Below are positions 1 to 15,000 of a stretch of 64,000 nt of DNA, piece by piece; the stretch's first letter is position 1; each line of letters opens with the position of its first letter. The notes under the pieces were generated by a model. It made no database searches. It was not told the origin of the DNA and saw only the letters and a program-made list of their open reading frames with translations. A program made the position numbers and the translations under genes. The DNA is from Heliocidaris erythrogramma (lineage: Eukaryota; Echinodermata; Echinoidea; Camarodonta; Echinometridae). The stretch spans positions 16,213,880 to 16,277,879 of the forward strand of contig CM046855.1 in assembly GCA_025617745.1 (NCBI GenBank), given 5' to 3'.

Positions 1-20
1 GGGGGATAGAGCTTATTCAG
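1..20 (+). CDS. ITPK1: ITPK1 exon tail at window edge
   Basis: The first 20 bases end in CAG followed by gtaaga and translate (offset 2) to G-I-E-L-I-Q. This aligns with human RGMEVVQ just before LNLSRP, and the next exon begins in phase 0 with LDLQKSL. The window therefore opens inside the N-terminal coding exon; its start codon is outside. Confidence 0.85.
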
Positions 21-3000
21 GTAAGACACACATAGTCCTTTCTGTAGCCAAGCTCTCCCTTATTTACACTCATATTTTGATGTGTTTATTGCAACTCAAA
101 TGTACTTGAGTCATTGAATGTTAGCATATATTCACAAGTCATACAGAGGTTATGCCAAAGTTTTATTACTTTTTTATCACCACTTTACACACGATGAACA
201 TGTATGCATGTCATTTCTGGATGAATGACTTCTGCTTAAGATTAGAGAAATCAGAGGTATTTGAAATTCCTCTTTGCTTCTTTGTGTGACATTATGATAA
301 AACCAAATTTAGTAATTGTTGACCATCTAGTGTCAAACACTTTGAAGTGCATCAGGACAATGAAAGGGGGGGGGGGGGTGTTATATATATTTATAAGGAC
401 AAATTTTAAGCACAACTAGACTTTATTGTCATTTTACGTGTTTTACAGTGTTCTTTTGTATTATTTAGAGGAAAAAAGTCCCCTTCCCCCTGCTTTTTAT
501 TCTTCCCTGCATCGTACACTACAGTTTTATGTATAATCGATGCACATTTGAAAAACAGTTTACCATTCAATAAGATGTAACTAACAACCTCACTATATTA
601 GAAGGTGGATCCACAAACTATGGTTACGAGTGATCTTTCTGTTCAAAAGCAATGTCTAGCTGCAGACCATGAAAATCTATACTTCGTCACCATGACATTA
701 CATGTATGTTTCATCAAGGTGGATTGGTTATCTCTGCAAAGTGGGATTCTGATTGCAATGTATCATGTACACATATAATAATATTGCAAGTTGACATACA
801 CTCCCAATAAACAATACAGCAACTTGTGAGGAGACTAGTTGATATACCCGTACACGTTCGCATAGAATAAGGGCCAGTGCGGAACCCAACTCCGAGTTGG
901 GTTCTGTGCGAGGGGGTTGTATGTTTTCCTTCATTTTCTTCATACTGAAGGTAAAGTGTTTTGAGGTTGATTTCATACATTCTAGCTGTACACAAATTAT
1001 TTTTTCGGTGATTGGTACACTTAATTCCTATTACTTTGTATTATTAAGCATTGTTTTGTATGTTACCTCAGTTTCACATCAATTTTGATAGACTGAGATT
1101 CCATGAATATTTACACACTTGAGAGCATTACAATGCTCAATACAGCTTGTAGCTTCTAAGAATCCAACACCAATAGACCTGTTTACTAAGTTATTCAAAT
1201 GTTATGCATACTTTTGAAACAAAGGTTGTTCTTGACAACCTGAAAGCTTGCCAGAGGCTTGTCAGACATAGCAACAAGTAATGTATACAAACTGGATTCC
1301 AAGTATTGTAGTTCATTCATTAATAACAGGTTAATGGAATACCTCGTTACAAGGTCCCCAGGAAAGAAACATCCATAAATTTGAATCACTTAGTAAACAG
1401 GTCACCGTCTATTGCTGAGGTCTTTCCTCCACTGTGAAAAAAATACACTGGAACCAGAAAAATAGCTATGATAAAATAAATTGAAATACACATTGCAGTG
1501 AAATTTCACTTTTCTATGGAAAATTAAAAAAAGAGCTAATGGAAAAAAAATTATACTTGTCCTCCAACCACCACAACATTAACTGGAACTTTATGTATGT
1601 CAATATTAGCAGGTCCACCACTAGCGCCAGCTGATTTTTAATTTCATATTCAGTATTAGATCAGGAAAATAACAATATATACCCCAATCCCAACATGGGC
1701 ACTAACTTTGAATTCACCCATTGTATTTTTGTGTTTGGAATTTGAAGGAAGAAAATTGGGATTAAAAAAAAGAAGGAATGAATAGATTTCATATTTCAAT
1801 GGAATGTTTGGATCCCTAAAGCAGGCCTCTCACAATCACAGCTCTCATAAAGAAGACATGGATCAGAAATCAGTTATAGGAAGGATTTTCAAACTTTAGA
1901 AGCACCCTGATTATATTATAGTACTATAGGATGCATCAACTGCTGTAAAGAGTTATGGCCCTTGATTTGACCGCAGTAAAATCAGCCAGCCATAGCCGGC
2001 AACTATAATACCTGTAATGACCATATCTAGACACCAAAACTTTTTCATACATGTAAGCACACAAAGCTCTAGTACTCGGCTGAAGACGAGCTTATATGAT
2101 AAGGCACTCAAGCATCCAAGGAATTTTATCCATTTTTAGGTAAATGTACTCTTTTAAAGACCAATGGATCTACTACTATATAATTACTGATTGTCATGGT
2201 ATAAAAAATATACCACTCCTGCACCCATATTTATGAAGTGACCGCAGTAAAATCAGCCAGCCATAGCCAGCAACTATAATACCTGTAATGACCATCTAGA
2301 TACCAAAACTTGTGCTTTTTCATATAAGCATACAAACAAAGCTCTAGTACTCTGGCTGAAGCCGAGCTTCTTATGATAAGGCACTCAAGCATCCAAGGAA
2401 TTTTATCCATTTTTAGGTAAATGTACTCTTTTAAAGACCAATGGATCTACTACTATATAATTACTGATTGTCATGGTATGAAAAATATACCACTCCTGCA
2501 CCCACATTTATGCCCCTTTAGAAAACAAAACAAAATAAACTGTAGGGATTTGGCAAATTGTACTTGAAGACCAAAGTTGTTGAACTTTGATTTTTATAGG
2601 TACCATATTCATTGCCAATGAATGCCATTTGGGTTGAAAGTGTATATTCATTTGGATATATTTAATGATATTACACATTTTAACCATTGACAGATATTGG
2701 TTTTATGGGTTCTTTTCATTTTCAAATTTGCTGAGTGAGTCTATAGTTTCATTGGAATTTTGCTTTTCTGTACTACATTGTAATTAATTTTTTTGGATCA
2801 AATGTTAAAATGTTTAGAAAATGGATTTTGGAGAGCTTTGAGTTCTGTGATTAGCATTTTTGCTACAGGAGGAAAGAGAATTTCCTACCTTTTGTGATTG
2901 TTAGATTGAGATATTTACTGTATAAATCATGTATAAAAAAATATTTCTCTCCGTCTTTGTGTTTTATATCTCTTTGACTCTCCCCATTACATTTTTAATG

Positions 3001-6000
3001 CTTTTTGCATTGCTGCATGTCATTCTCAATGATAAATACTATAAACAGTAGTTCTTAGTCCCAGTTTTGTTCATGTAAGCAGATAAGTCATGTTCTGTTA
3101 TTGCCACAATATCTTACAGTGTGAATGCAGTGGAATACTGCGGTGGTCAATGAAAAAGTCTGAAGTACAAAAATTCCCCATCAGTGTTAAAATCACTCTG
3201 TTTTGTTCACAAGATCTATATTTGAGGATTTGAGGGAGGTATTTCTTTAAAGCACTATTTATGCCTCCGCCAACCGGAGGCATTATGTTTTCGGGTTGTC
3301 CGTCCGTCCGTCCCGCTTTTTTCGTTCTCGCAATAACTCAAGAACCACATGAGGAATGAACTTCAAACATGGTGCTAGTATGTATCACCATAGGAAGACG
3401 ATCTGATCAGATTTTGAAGTACGTATGTCAAAGGTCAAAGGTCACAGAGGCCAATATCTGAAATTTCAGGTGTTAGCCTTATTCTCGCGATAACTCGAAC
3501 CATTTGAGGCATGAACTTTAAACTTGGTGCTAATAAGTATCACCATAGGAAGACGATCTGATTAGATTTTTGGGTATGTAGGGCAAAGGTCATAGAGGTT
3601 AATTCTGAAATTGCAGGTTTTAACCTTGTTAACATGATATCTCAAGAATCATTTGATCCATTAACTTCAAACTTGGAACTACATGTAGTATGCATCACCA
3701 TAGTGAGACAAACTGATTAGATTTTGTTCACGTAGACCTGTCAAATGTGACAGGTCGTAGAGGTCATTATACAGGTGTATGTGAAATTAATGTTTTTTTA
3801 CCTTTGTTATCACCATATCTCAACTATTTTGTATTCATGACTAGGAGGAGATAAAGTGATCAGACCTTTGGGTTATAAGGTGTAATGTCAAATGTCAAAG
3901 AGGTCAATTAACATGTAATTAGAGGCTTTTCATTCTGGTCTGATTAGATTTGGGGTCATGAGGTCAAAGGTCACAGAGGTTATGTATATATATATATGTG
4001 ACAGACTGAAAGTGTACAATTAAGTATTCGTTTATAGATAATATTAAATTCACAAACAACAACTAGTATCAACCTCACGTCCCTGGTTCATTCGCAAGAA
4101 GAAAAGGTGAAAAGGAAAACAATTCAAACAGTATTATGCATTTCGAATCTAACAATTAAAATGGTTTTTATTATACGATAACCTAGTCAACAATCAGCTA
4201 AATGACATTAATGAACATTGATGAAAAACAACAACCAAAGAAAACCAACACAGCACCGTCGTGCCGCACGGCGCACAGTGCACGCGACGATGTCTACCAT
4301 GTGCATAAAAATACAAGAGATACAAACTAAAAATATTAAAATATAATACAATATATATATTTTCCAGCATTTATACAAGATATTGAGAATAAACATCATG
4401 TGCTTACCAACTGCATGCAATACTTTAATAATATAAATGTTGATTCATTTATGGTAAACTGAACACATCACATATCTCCTGACAACATTAATATCAACCC
4501 CATCAGTACTTCAGCTTATTACAGAGTCGCACAAAAATATTAAATTGATGTTTACAGTATGTCCATATACATACAAGTAAAGCGAAAGCATGGCAAATAT
4601 ACACTATATATATAATTAACAATTGTCAATAAACATTTACCTTCTGTGGAAAGTCTTCAGACAAGCTCGACCAAGAGTTCCCTAAGCTTGACCACCACCT
4701 CCAACAGGTTTGACAAACGTGATGTAATATGCAGCCACGGCTACACAATAAAATACATAGAAACAATTTCACTACTCTGAGTAAAATCCCGAAACAATCT
4801 ATACTTAATGAATTACCGCGTCACATATCGCAATAAATCATATTTTAAAGAAACTTGTACATAGTGATTAAAATGAGCGTAACAACGCTGAACATTGTAA
4901 TATATCATAGCGAAACGTAATACATCGTAATAACTCTCTCTCTCTCTATTTCCATAATCAACATATATTAACAAATGAAAGATAACCTGTGCATCAAGCA
5001 CTAATCAAATTATAATATATATAATACAATAATTATTAGGCTTACCTCAATACAGAAAAGATGAAGAGATATAGAGATAACGAGTATGTCGTCTGTAATA
5101 TTTAAACAAATCAGCTTTATGCGCTATTATAACATCAATATACAAACATATAACATAATAATAAGCGCGCATATGATGCGCATTCACATTGAGCGCGAAA
5201 TGGATACTGGCAGCCATGACAACCAAAAAGAGGACAATCCTGTCCTCTCACATATATATGAAAATGAATTGTACTTATAACTTATGAACCATTTGGCGAA
5301 TCAATTTCATACTCTGCTCATGTATGCATATGGAAGTGATAATGATCTGAGTTGATTTTGGGGTCATGAGATCAAAGATCAAAGGTCACAGAGGTCATTA
5401 TATACCTGGAAATAGATGGTTCTCACAATACCGCAAGAGCGATTCAATGGATCAGCTTCAAACTTGGTATATACAGTCAACCTCGCTTAAGTCGACGTCG
5501 CATGTGTCGAATAGTCGCTCAAGTCGATGAAAATAAGTCCCAATTTATCCTCATAGACTTACGTGTGTTAATCCTTTGTACAAGTTGATTTTTGTAGGTC
5601 AAATACTCACCTAAATCGATCAAATTCTCAGAACAATACCATGAAAAACATTAAGTCGAAATACATGTAGACGGCGATGTGCTGGCGCGCTCTCATTTGA
5701 AGAACAAAATGTCATGTGTTAAGTCATGTTTGCACGGCCGGCCGGACGCCGTACCTGCATGCAGTTTTATTGCCTTCAAGGCCATGTGCATATTAATGGA
5801 TGTACAGTGTAAGGGAGGATTTAATACATTGGAATTAATAACTGGACATGGTTTTATTCTTTATTGTCCAACTTGCAACAGGAGTGTGAAGTAATATACT
5901 GGGTAACAGGACAGGTACGGTACATGTATATTCTTAGTTTCTTGATGTCGGCACAATATAAATCATGGTACATTATGTGACGAGAACTCCCAATCGATCA

Positions 6001-9000
6001 AACCGCCGGGCCGCCAGCCACCGTTCGCACCGCGGCATCCCCGTGTTATGTATACACGGGTAAGTAAGATTTTCTTCGACTTCTGCACAATTCGAAAATC
6101 GCCTAAGTCAACGCATTTCACTCAGTCCCATCATAATCGACAGAGGCGAGGTTGACTGTATGTATATAATTGGATGACAGTGATTTGATTAGATTTACCG
6201 GTAGGCGTAATGGGTGCAAAGGTCAACGGTCAAAGAGGATGTTTTATATATTATATACCTGTAAATAGACTGTTCTTGCAATAACATGAGCACAGTTAAA
6301 ACAAATCAACATGAATGTGCAATATATTTCTGATCTGGCAAGGGCGGAGGCATAAATTTCTACTGCGCGCAGACGAGAATTCATCTAGTGATATGTATTT
6401 TGGGTTGTTTATGTTTTTTATACCAGTGCTCTTTATTCAGTTTTCCAGGACTTTTTGAAAGCCAAATTGCAGCTTACTGCTCCTGTGCATGTTTTCACTA
6501 CACACATACATGTAGGTTTGTCATTCTCCTTAGCCAAACTCAGTGACATACATTTTTCATGGTACCACACTTTGTACATAATGTACAGTTTAATATTTAT
6601 TCTATTACTACATGTAGCTAATCAAGAACATTTAATCCGTCAAACACAAATTTCATGGACAAGTACCGGTACATGTCAATTTTGTTTCCTCCTGTGCTCA
6701 TTCATGTGCATGTACTAACAATCAAATATTGTTCTGTACACAGCTTGATCTGCAGAAGTCACTGACTGACCAAGGCCCATTTTCTGTCATCTTTCACAAA
6801 CTGACTGATGTAGTTACACAGGCAGCAAAGGGAGATAACAAAGCAAGGTGTATGATAGATAATCTAGAGGTAAGAATAGATAGATCAGTAGTGTGCATTG
6901 GATTTTCTTGACCTGCCTTGATGTGTGATTCATTCATCTTTCAACTTAAACAGTTTGTTAACTGTGGGAAATACATGATGTATACCATATACTGGGCATA
7001 GAAAACTGAATATATTACTTTAAAGTATACATGACAAATATGTGTTGATCATTAAAATATGTCAATGAATGTAGTGTACAGACCGGAATATGGATATAAT
7101 GTGATGATTAAAATTAAAATGATAATTATAAATAAATAATTATTAAAGTGATAATAATGATGATTATCATAATGGCAATAGTAGTAATGATAATAATGAT
7201 AATATAAGTATTTATATTAATAATATTGATAATCATTGTAATAATAGTTTTTATTTTTGTATGAATGATAATAATGTTAATGATATTATTGAAAATGATA
7301 TTAGTAATAAAAAGATTATTAATGATAACAGTACTTCATGTACTACTACTACTACTACTAATAATAATAGTAATAATGATTTATAACAATGACAACATTC
7401 AAAATGAAAATGATGATTACAGATAGACTTTATAAAAAATGATAACTGCACTGTATTTGAGTATTTATCATCAGTTTTGAACACATAACTGTTAATAACA
7501 TATCATTCATTATACTCTCATATGTTCTATTATCGTGTATACATCTGTCTTTTTGTTGATTATGATCTGTATCATGTATATTTCCATTTGTAATGAATGT
7601 AAACAAGACAAATTTCCTTATATGGACTATAATAATGAACATAATATTGCTGCTCTGTGTGAGCAGTTCTAGGCCGGTATATAGATAAACGAGTCCAGAG
7701 GGTGTAGTCGGTATGGAATTATGAACCTCCTTCAGATTGCACATGGAAGCAATGCAGATTGTCTCAAGATATTTTCAGACACTGATTTTGCATGGAAAGA
7801 GTCCAAAAGTTCTAGCATGACTCAGACTTACTTGACATTCATGTTGTAACTTAGGAAACTTGACCAAAATGAAACTACGTTGTAGTCTCTCGCACAGTCA
7901 CAGGTCTTCTGTCACAATATGTAAACTACATGGTGATATTGTGATGAGATAAAAGAGTTGTCAATTCAGTTCAATTCGATTCTATGTATTAAAAAAAAAA
8001 ACAGACACAGCAATCATGACGAACAAACATGATACAAATTGGGACCCCAAAAAGCTGCATGTATGCTTGTGAGCGGGCCCCTGAGAAGGATTACAGAACC
8101 CCTTGATGAGATGAATCGTTCCCTCACTTCCCTGTCATAAAAATAAAAATAAAATGGAATGCTCTGGAAAAAATCCCATTCAGAGATACATATAATCATA
8201 TGAAGTGTTTGTTGAAAAGGAAATTACAGTGTATTTTTCCCCCAATCAATAAGGAACTTCCTGGTAACATTTAATGTACATGGTTTGCAGTGTTCTTTGA
8301 ATTTCCCTCAATGTGAGCGATGATACTTCCGTTAGTAAATTACTTCAGAGCAGATTGAAGCATAAAGAAGTAAAATTTTTCAATTTATTGTTAGCTGGGT
8401 GAAATATTTTTCCCTTCCAGAAATGAGAGGCAATTTAAGCTGAACGATTTTGCGATTTGATAGAATTGAAATAAGATAACAAGAACTAGAAGTAAAAGAA
8501 AAAAAACTTTTAAAAAAGAAGAAAAAAAAGTGAGCTTATTTTTGTGAAACTTGGCCTTGAATATATTTATTATTTTTTTTTTTGGGGGGGAGCAGTATCC
8601 AGAAATAATTGATGATGATGTGTGATAGATTTTTGATAGGTTTGCAAGCTCAGTTTAAATATTTTTCTTTTATTTGTCATCTGTTTCCATTGTAATAAAC
8701 ACATAAACCCATTAAAAAAAAAAATTCATGTGATTCATTCACCTTCTTGTTTGCTCGAAATCTGTGAAAATGTTCAATGTGTAGACTGTAGAATACATGT
8801 AGCCCTCCAGTCCTCAAATCTGTGGCATACATGAAAAAAAACATCGTCATTGTTTTGAAGATATACCTGTAGGCTATACAGATGTCACATGGACTGCTTT
8901 CAGTTCATAATCAAAAGAAAGCATATCTAGAGTCTGTATGTACAGTCTAAAAGCTGTGAGTGTTCAATCTCTTTCCTATGTCCTGCCACCATGTATGCAC

Positions 9001-12000
9001 ATGCTGCTGGCACAAAGGAATGTTCATCAGATACTGGGTTTGTCATACTAGGAAGAGGGTAGGCCCCATTGACGGTCGTGATTTGAGCTGTCATGAATGG
9101 GACATTGCACGAGTTCCAGCTATGTACTGACAGATGGTTGTTGATATGGCCTTTGATTCATAACGGACGGAAGACTGAGCATCATGTTGAAGCCATTAGG
9201 GCATGATTGTGAAAGACAATGTACTCCACTTTATCAATTAGTAAGAGTACACCTGTATGTTCAATAAGCCGAAACATAAAATTTAGAATCCCTACATGTA
9301 GGTCTCATTCGTACAACAGTTCTGGTACATATTTTCTTTCACTTGCATGATAATTTTTGAATTTATATATTTTTTGGTACATGCACAAGTGCACAGAAAT
9401 TAAGGAGAGATTATGTGAGAGGATGATAATGGATGTCATAAGAAGATAATGCTGAATTGATTGCAAGCAATATCAATTCCAAGGATATTGGAAATATGTT
9501 TCATACTTGTTTGCAATAAGAGAGATTTAAAACACAACTATTGTGTAATAATGTATTGCATATAGCATGAAGAAGTTCAGAGTGTAAGAAGTTATTAACT
9601 CTTTAATCGCCATGGATCAAAATCCTGGACTGGCACATTGTTTGGAGTTGATTATACATGTACACTGTACGACTGTACGTGTGCCAAAAGTCGGCTGTTG
9701 TAGTCCCACGTTTGTTGCAATGGTCAACCAAAGAGTTAAATATTTTCTAACTTTAATTGCAGGAGGTGTTTTGTGAATAATTTCTTCTGAAAACACTCTG
9801 ATAATAATACATGTATTGTAGGCCTACTTGAGAACCAAGGATAAACTGATGCAGTGAAGAGAAAAATAGAATGTAGTGTATAATACATTCATAACATTCA
9901 TTTATAAAGCATCAGGATTAAATGTAATGCACATTGTTGATTAAATGAATGGATTTCATAATGTCACCACTGACAGTGTAATTAAAACTTTGTTATAAAA
10001 GTGGAACCTTGTTATAAAGAACACTATTATAACAAACTCTCGTTATAACAACTTAACAAGGTAATTTTCCTGGTCCCACTCCTTTGTATTTTTTGTTTTT
10101 AGTCCTGATACAACAAGGTTTTGATATAACAAGGAAATTTCCTTGGCCCCAAGGAATTTGTTATAACGAGTAGTGCTATTTTGTTGAAAACATTACGTTA
10201 CTTTGAATTAAAATTAAAATTTCAGTCATGGAAGCAGTGAATGTACTCAATGTAGTATGTGTGTATCCAATAAATTCAGTCGTAATCCAATTACATGTAC
10301 ATGTATCTCTTCGCAGACTCATATTAAACTCAATCCAGATGTGGTGGTCTTAGATCCTCTAAGTGCTGTCAAGAACCTGATGGATCGTAACATCAGCTAC
10401 CAAGTCCTTCAAGATTCCCTCCAAAGTAACCCTGGTAATTATGACACTGCTGGAATAAGAAATATACAAGTATACTTGTCAAATGAGTTTGGTAGAAAAG
10501 TGTAGAATGACCAAGTAATGAGCAAAGAAATATAAGGAAATAAAGTTAGGAATCCCTACATGCGCCTAACATATGATCTCATTATGTGCGAAGGTGAGTT
10601 GTGCTTTCAGTGAATGTGATTTTCAGTTTCCTTTTAGTTGGTTTGCTTTTAATAGTTGGTTTGCTTTTAATATTTTACGTGTTCAAAGAGCCCATCTACT
10701 GTATGATATACAATTAAAATTTAATTTTAGCCAGTTTCTTTCAAAATGCGATTCCATTACAAGAGAACAAAAGATTAGCTTTAATATAATTAAGGCCTGC
10801 TATGTGACCTTATATGTACCAGGTACATGTAGTTCATTTTAAGAGAACACGGGTAACATGCTACACTTCCTGTTGTTTTGTAGGGCATTCATATACCTTT
10901 AAAAGAAATCACAAGGGGTAAAAGCTTGTCTCTTGACAAAATGACAAATTCATGATGAATCTAGCTATGCATGTAGTAGAACATTATTATTTTTTCCCCC
11001 TGCTACTGTTCTTGTATTTCTGTACCAATCACATCTTGGCTTGAGTACTCTATTTTAACACTATGTTTTGTCTCCTTATCTTTCCCCCAACTGCTTTTCA
11101 CAGATATTCATAAAATAGTTAGAGTACCCAACTTTGTAGAGATCCACACAACCAAAGAGACTGAGATTATGCAGCTACTACGAGAGGCTCAAGTAGGATT
11201 TCCTTTAGGTAAGGCATCAAATTGTGAGAGATAGTAATGAATATTATTTACATACATGCAGTACTGCCAACCTAAAATCGTATTCCTCACCTTTTACGGT
11301 TGATAAGGGGGTATGGCATTGTGTATCACAGGCAAAAATTTAGAACAGTTCTTGTAACCCATAGCCATAAATAGTTAATGCCAGTGGATAACAAAAGGTT
11401 GTTCGAGTAGACAGGTGCGATGCATTATGGTAATGTTGTGTTCCAAATTAATTCCAGACATCCATAGATGTTGGTACCCCCTTATCAAGTGTAATAGGAG
11501 CGAAATTGGGTGAGGAATCCGTACTAGTTGGCATGTCTGTACATGTATACTGTATTCTCTGTATAGGGCTATATATAGAATATATTCTACTCATGTGTTG
11601 ATATTCCAAATAAGAGTAAAATTATTGTGAAAGAAGAGGATTTTAAAAAAAAAAAAGGAAGAAAAGAAAGGAAAAAAAAAAAACATTGGGTAGCTGATCC
11701 ATAAAATGAGTTCAGGTACGGAAATGCCAATGGATTTTATGTTTCAAATGGAAGGAGTCTAGAGGGAAATGAGACAAAATAAAGAATAAATATGTAAAGT
11801 TAGCGATGAATTGTGCATTATTGTGTTATCTACCAAAGTGCAGTGTCCAGTTCTACATTTAGTGGAAATGCGTATTCTACATTAAGTGGAAATGTTTATT
11901 CTACATGTGTTTATTTGCTTAATGATGATTAACTATTTAGAAGTTCCAGTGTTTATTCAGCACATGTATATCAGCTATCTAGCTTGGCCTTTTGAGCTTA

Positions 12001-15000
12001 TCTGCAAATACCCTCAGCCACAATATGTATTTAAATACCATCATTGGCACGGGTAGCAAATCCCTCCCAAGACTTAAGACTCATACATGACTTGTTTGGA
12101 TTAAGAGTAGCCTAAAATAAAAAAAAAAGGCATACCTTTACACAAAATAGAAAAGTTGATTCCATTGTCATATATCTCACCCAGGTTTGCTGTAAAAGAG
12201 AAAACTGACTTGAAAAATACCTTTTGGCAGTTATAGTTTTTATGTTTGTATTAAAATTATGTGGTATGATATGGATTAATTAATATTTTTATTCATATTG
12301 GCTGTCTTCTTTACAGTTTGTAAACCATCACAAGCCCATGGATCAGTCATTTCACACAAGGTAATTACCCAAAGTATTAGAGACTTAAGGAGAGATGAGA
12401 TGAATTTGAATTATAGTGTCAACCAGTAAAGAGACTAAAATTAATCTTCAGCAGAATATTATGTGCCTGGTAAAGCTGAAGTACATTTAGATCCTGGATC
12501 AATATATGTTAAGGCTGGTCAAAACTTCTCTATTTTTTATTAATTTCCCTACATTTATTTCCTCAAGTGTTACATGAATAAGGAAATAAAGTTTGTATCC
12601 TGTTCATTATTTTCTTGCTCATGTAGCGGAAGCTTACTATTATTGTATATAGGCTTTACTCACAATATGTCTACTACTCAACAATTCATTATTATTTTTT
12701 TTTCTGTTTTGTAGATGTCTCTTATATTCAATGAAGCTGGGCTAAAGGACATCAAACCACCTTGTGTAGCTCAGACATTCATCAACCATAATGCCTTGCT
12801 TCACAAGGTTTTTATTGTAGGAGATCAGTACTTTGTAGTCAAGAGACCATCAGTGAAGAACTTCACATTAGGAGGTAAGTAAAAAAAAAAACAACGTCAT
12901 GTAAACATTAAGATCATGCCAAACTGATCCATTGAATTGATAAATGCTAAGCCATGTTTGGTCCTACTATAAAATGGAAAATTATCCATCATGACATGAA
13001 TGCCATGGAAGAACTACACCCCCGTTCCTAAATGACTACCCCTGGGACATTCCACAATGACAAATCCACCTCCCCATCTAAAGTAATACCAATGTATGTA
13101 GAAAGGTATTAATTTGTCCTAGAGGTATTGTAAAGTAATGATCAAGTTGTCCAGGGGATAATTGTAGTAGTGAGTCATTGTTCTAGGGGGTAATTGTTCT
13201 AGGAGATGGTTGTCTGGAGGGTAGTTATCTTCACTCGCTATCACTTGATTCTCACTCAAAAGGTTGAGGATTCGAATCCCAGCCCGGCACTCACGTCCTT
13301 TGGCAAGACTTTAATTAACATTTGCCACTCTCCACCCAGGTGTAAATGGGTACCCGATATGCTAGAGCGCTACATATTTGGCTGCCAAGCTATGACCAGG
13401 GTAATAATTTTTGAGCGCCAGGAACGTCACAACGTGACAAACATGAGCGCTATACAAGAAGCCACCATTATTATTATATCCACCGGCAGTATGCCGGAGG
13501 ATACTTTCGATTCAGCAGCGTTCCGCCGCTGCCGCTGCGTCACATTCTTGTGTACGCACTAGCGGTCACATTTCTCGACGGATTTCTTTCAAACTTTGTA
13601 CGGAGGTGTATCTTGGTAAAATCTAGAAACCTATAGATTTTGGTGAGCTGCCCTCAGTGTTCTGTCGTTTATAGGGTCAAAGGTCATATTTTGATAGATG
13701 TCTTGTGTGCACACTTGTGTGCGCTCTGGCGGTCACATTTCTCAACGGATTTCGTTCAAATTTTGCATGTAGGTGTCTCTTGGTGTAATCTAAAAACCTA
13801 TAGTTTTTAGTGATGTTGCCACCAGTGTCCCGTCTTTTATAGGGTCAAAGGTCATACTTCAGGGCATGGCGTGAGTGCACTCTGCAGGCCACATTTCTGA
13901 ATGGATTTCTTTCAAATTTTGTATGGAGATTTATCTTGGTATAATCTACACATCTTTACTTTTTGGTGATGCTGCCCTCATTGTTCCGTCCTTTATAGGG
14001 TCAAAGGTCATTGGTCCATTTCTTGACGAATTTCATTCAAATTTTGTATAAAGGTGTCTCTTGGTGGAATCTAAAAACCTATAGTTTTTGGTGATGCTGC
14101 CACCAGTGTCTCGTCTTTTATAGGGTCAAATGTCAAATGTCTTTTGTGCGCTCTAACTTCACATTTCTTGACGGATTTCTTTCAAATTTTATATGGAGGT
14201 GTGTCTTAGTGAAATCTACATATCTTTAGTGTTTGCTGATGCTGCCCCCAGTGTTCTGCTTTTTATAGTGTCAAATGTCATATTTTGGTTGCATGCATTC
14301 TGGAGGACACATTTGTTGACTGATTTCTTTCAGATTTTGTATGGAGGTCCATCATAGATTACTCTAGACCTCTACAGTTTTTGGTGATGCTGCCTTCAGT
14401 GTTCATCTTTCATAGGGTCAAAGGTCATATTTTAGTGGATATCTTGTGTGCGCTCTGAGATCACATTTCTTGACAGATTTCTTTCGAATTTTGCATTATA
14501 CTCTAACCTACACACATTGTTTCGGTGATGCTGCTCCTAGTGTTGTCAATAGTCCGCGCCACTGGCGGCAATCTCTACGCCATCCTTTTGTTTGAGGGAG
14601 GGGAGGGGGGGGTACTTTGTCCCTCCTTCGAATTGCTGCCAGTGCCGGGGGATACATTTTGCATTGCGCGGCAATGGACATTTCTAGTTATTGTTATTAT
14701 CTGAGGCTAAGGTTAAGATGTTCAGAGATGCTCCTATTGTACTCAACAGTAGGTGAAGTTCCCAATTTCTAGACATTCCAGAGATCTGATCTATACATCT
14801 ACATTCCCTGAGAGCAATGGTAGCCACCCATATACTTTCATGTAGTAAAGCAGCAAGAGAATGTAGGCTTGCACAGTGATGTCTATTAAAGTTTGCATAA
14901 GTATGGAAATCAATGTGTAACCTTGGTTTTTTTTCATGAGCCTTAATGGATAAAATGGATGTATATGTGCATGTCTCTGTATGATATTTTTAGTTGATTA

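Larger units (their letters stand above)
3258..6388. mobile_element. Helentron/Helitron-like non-autonomous element with two nested insertions
   Basis: Left end tttatgcctccgcc (3258-3271), extended by a short palindrome gcctccg-ccaa-cggaggc. Inverted copy ggcggaggcataaa at 6343-6356. After that come a GC hairpin ctgcgcgcag (6363-6372) and CTAG at 6385-6388. The core is imperfect tandem units of about 155 bp (starts near 3332, 3489, 3638, 3812) built on ataactcaagaac and caaaggtcacagaggt. Subterminal inverted repeats, internal tandem repeats and a 3' hairpin before CTAG resemble Helentron-associated elements; assignment is inference. Interrupted by insertions at 3997-5252 and 5474-6158. Confidence 0.7.

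Noticed and set aside
7251..7484. Minus-strand frame over the AAT/GAT repeats
   Set aside because: Generated by a trinucleotide microsatellite lacking stops.
13262..13280. tRNA gene
   Set aside because: Only a T-arm-like B box inside a SINE; no 5' half.
13206..13562. Plus-strand 118-codon frame
   Set aside because: Spans the junction of a SINE and a Helentron-like element; no protein similarity.
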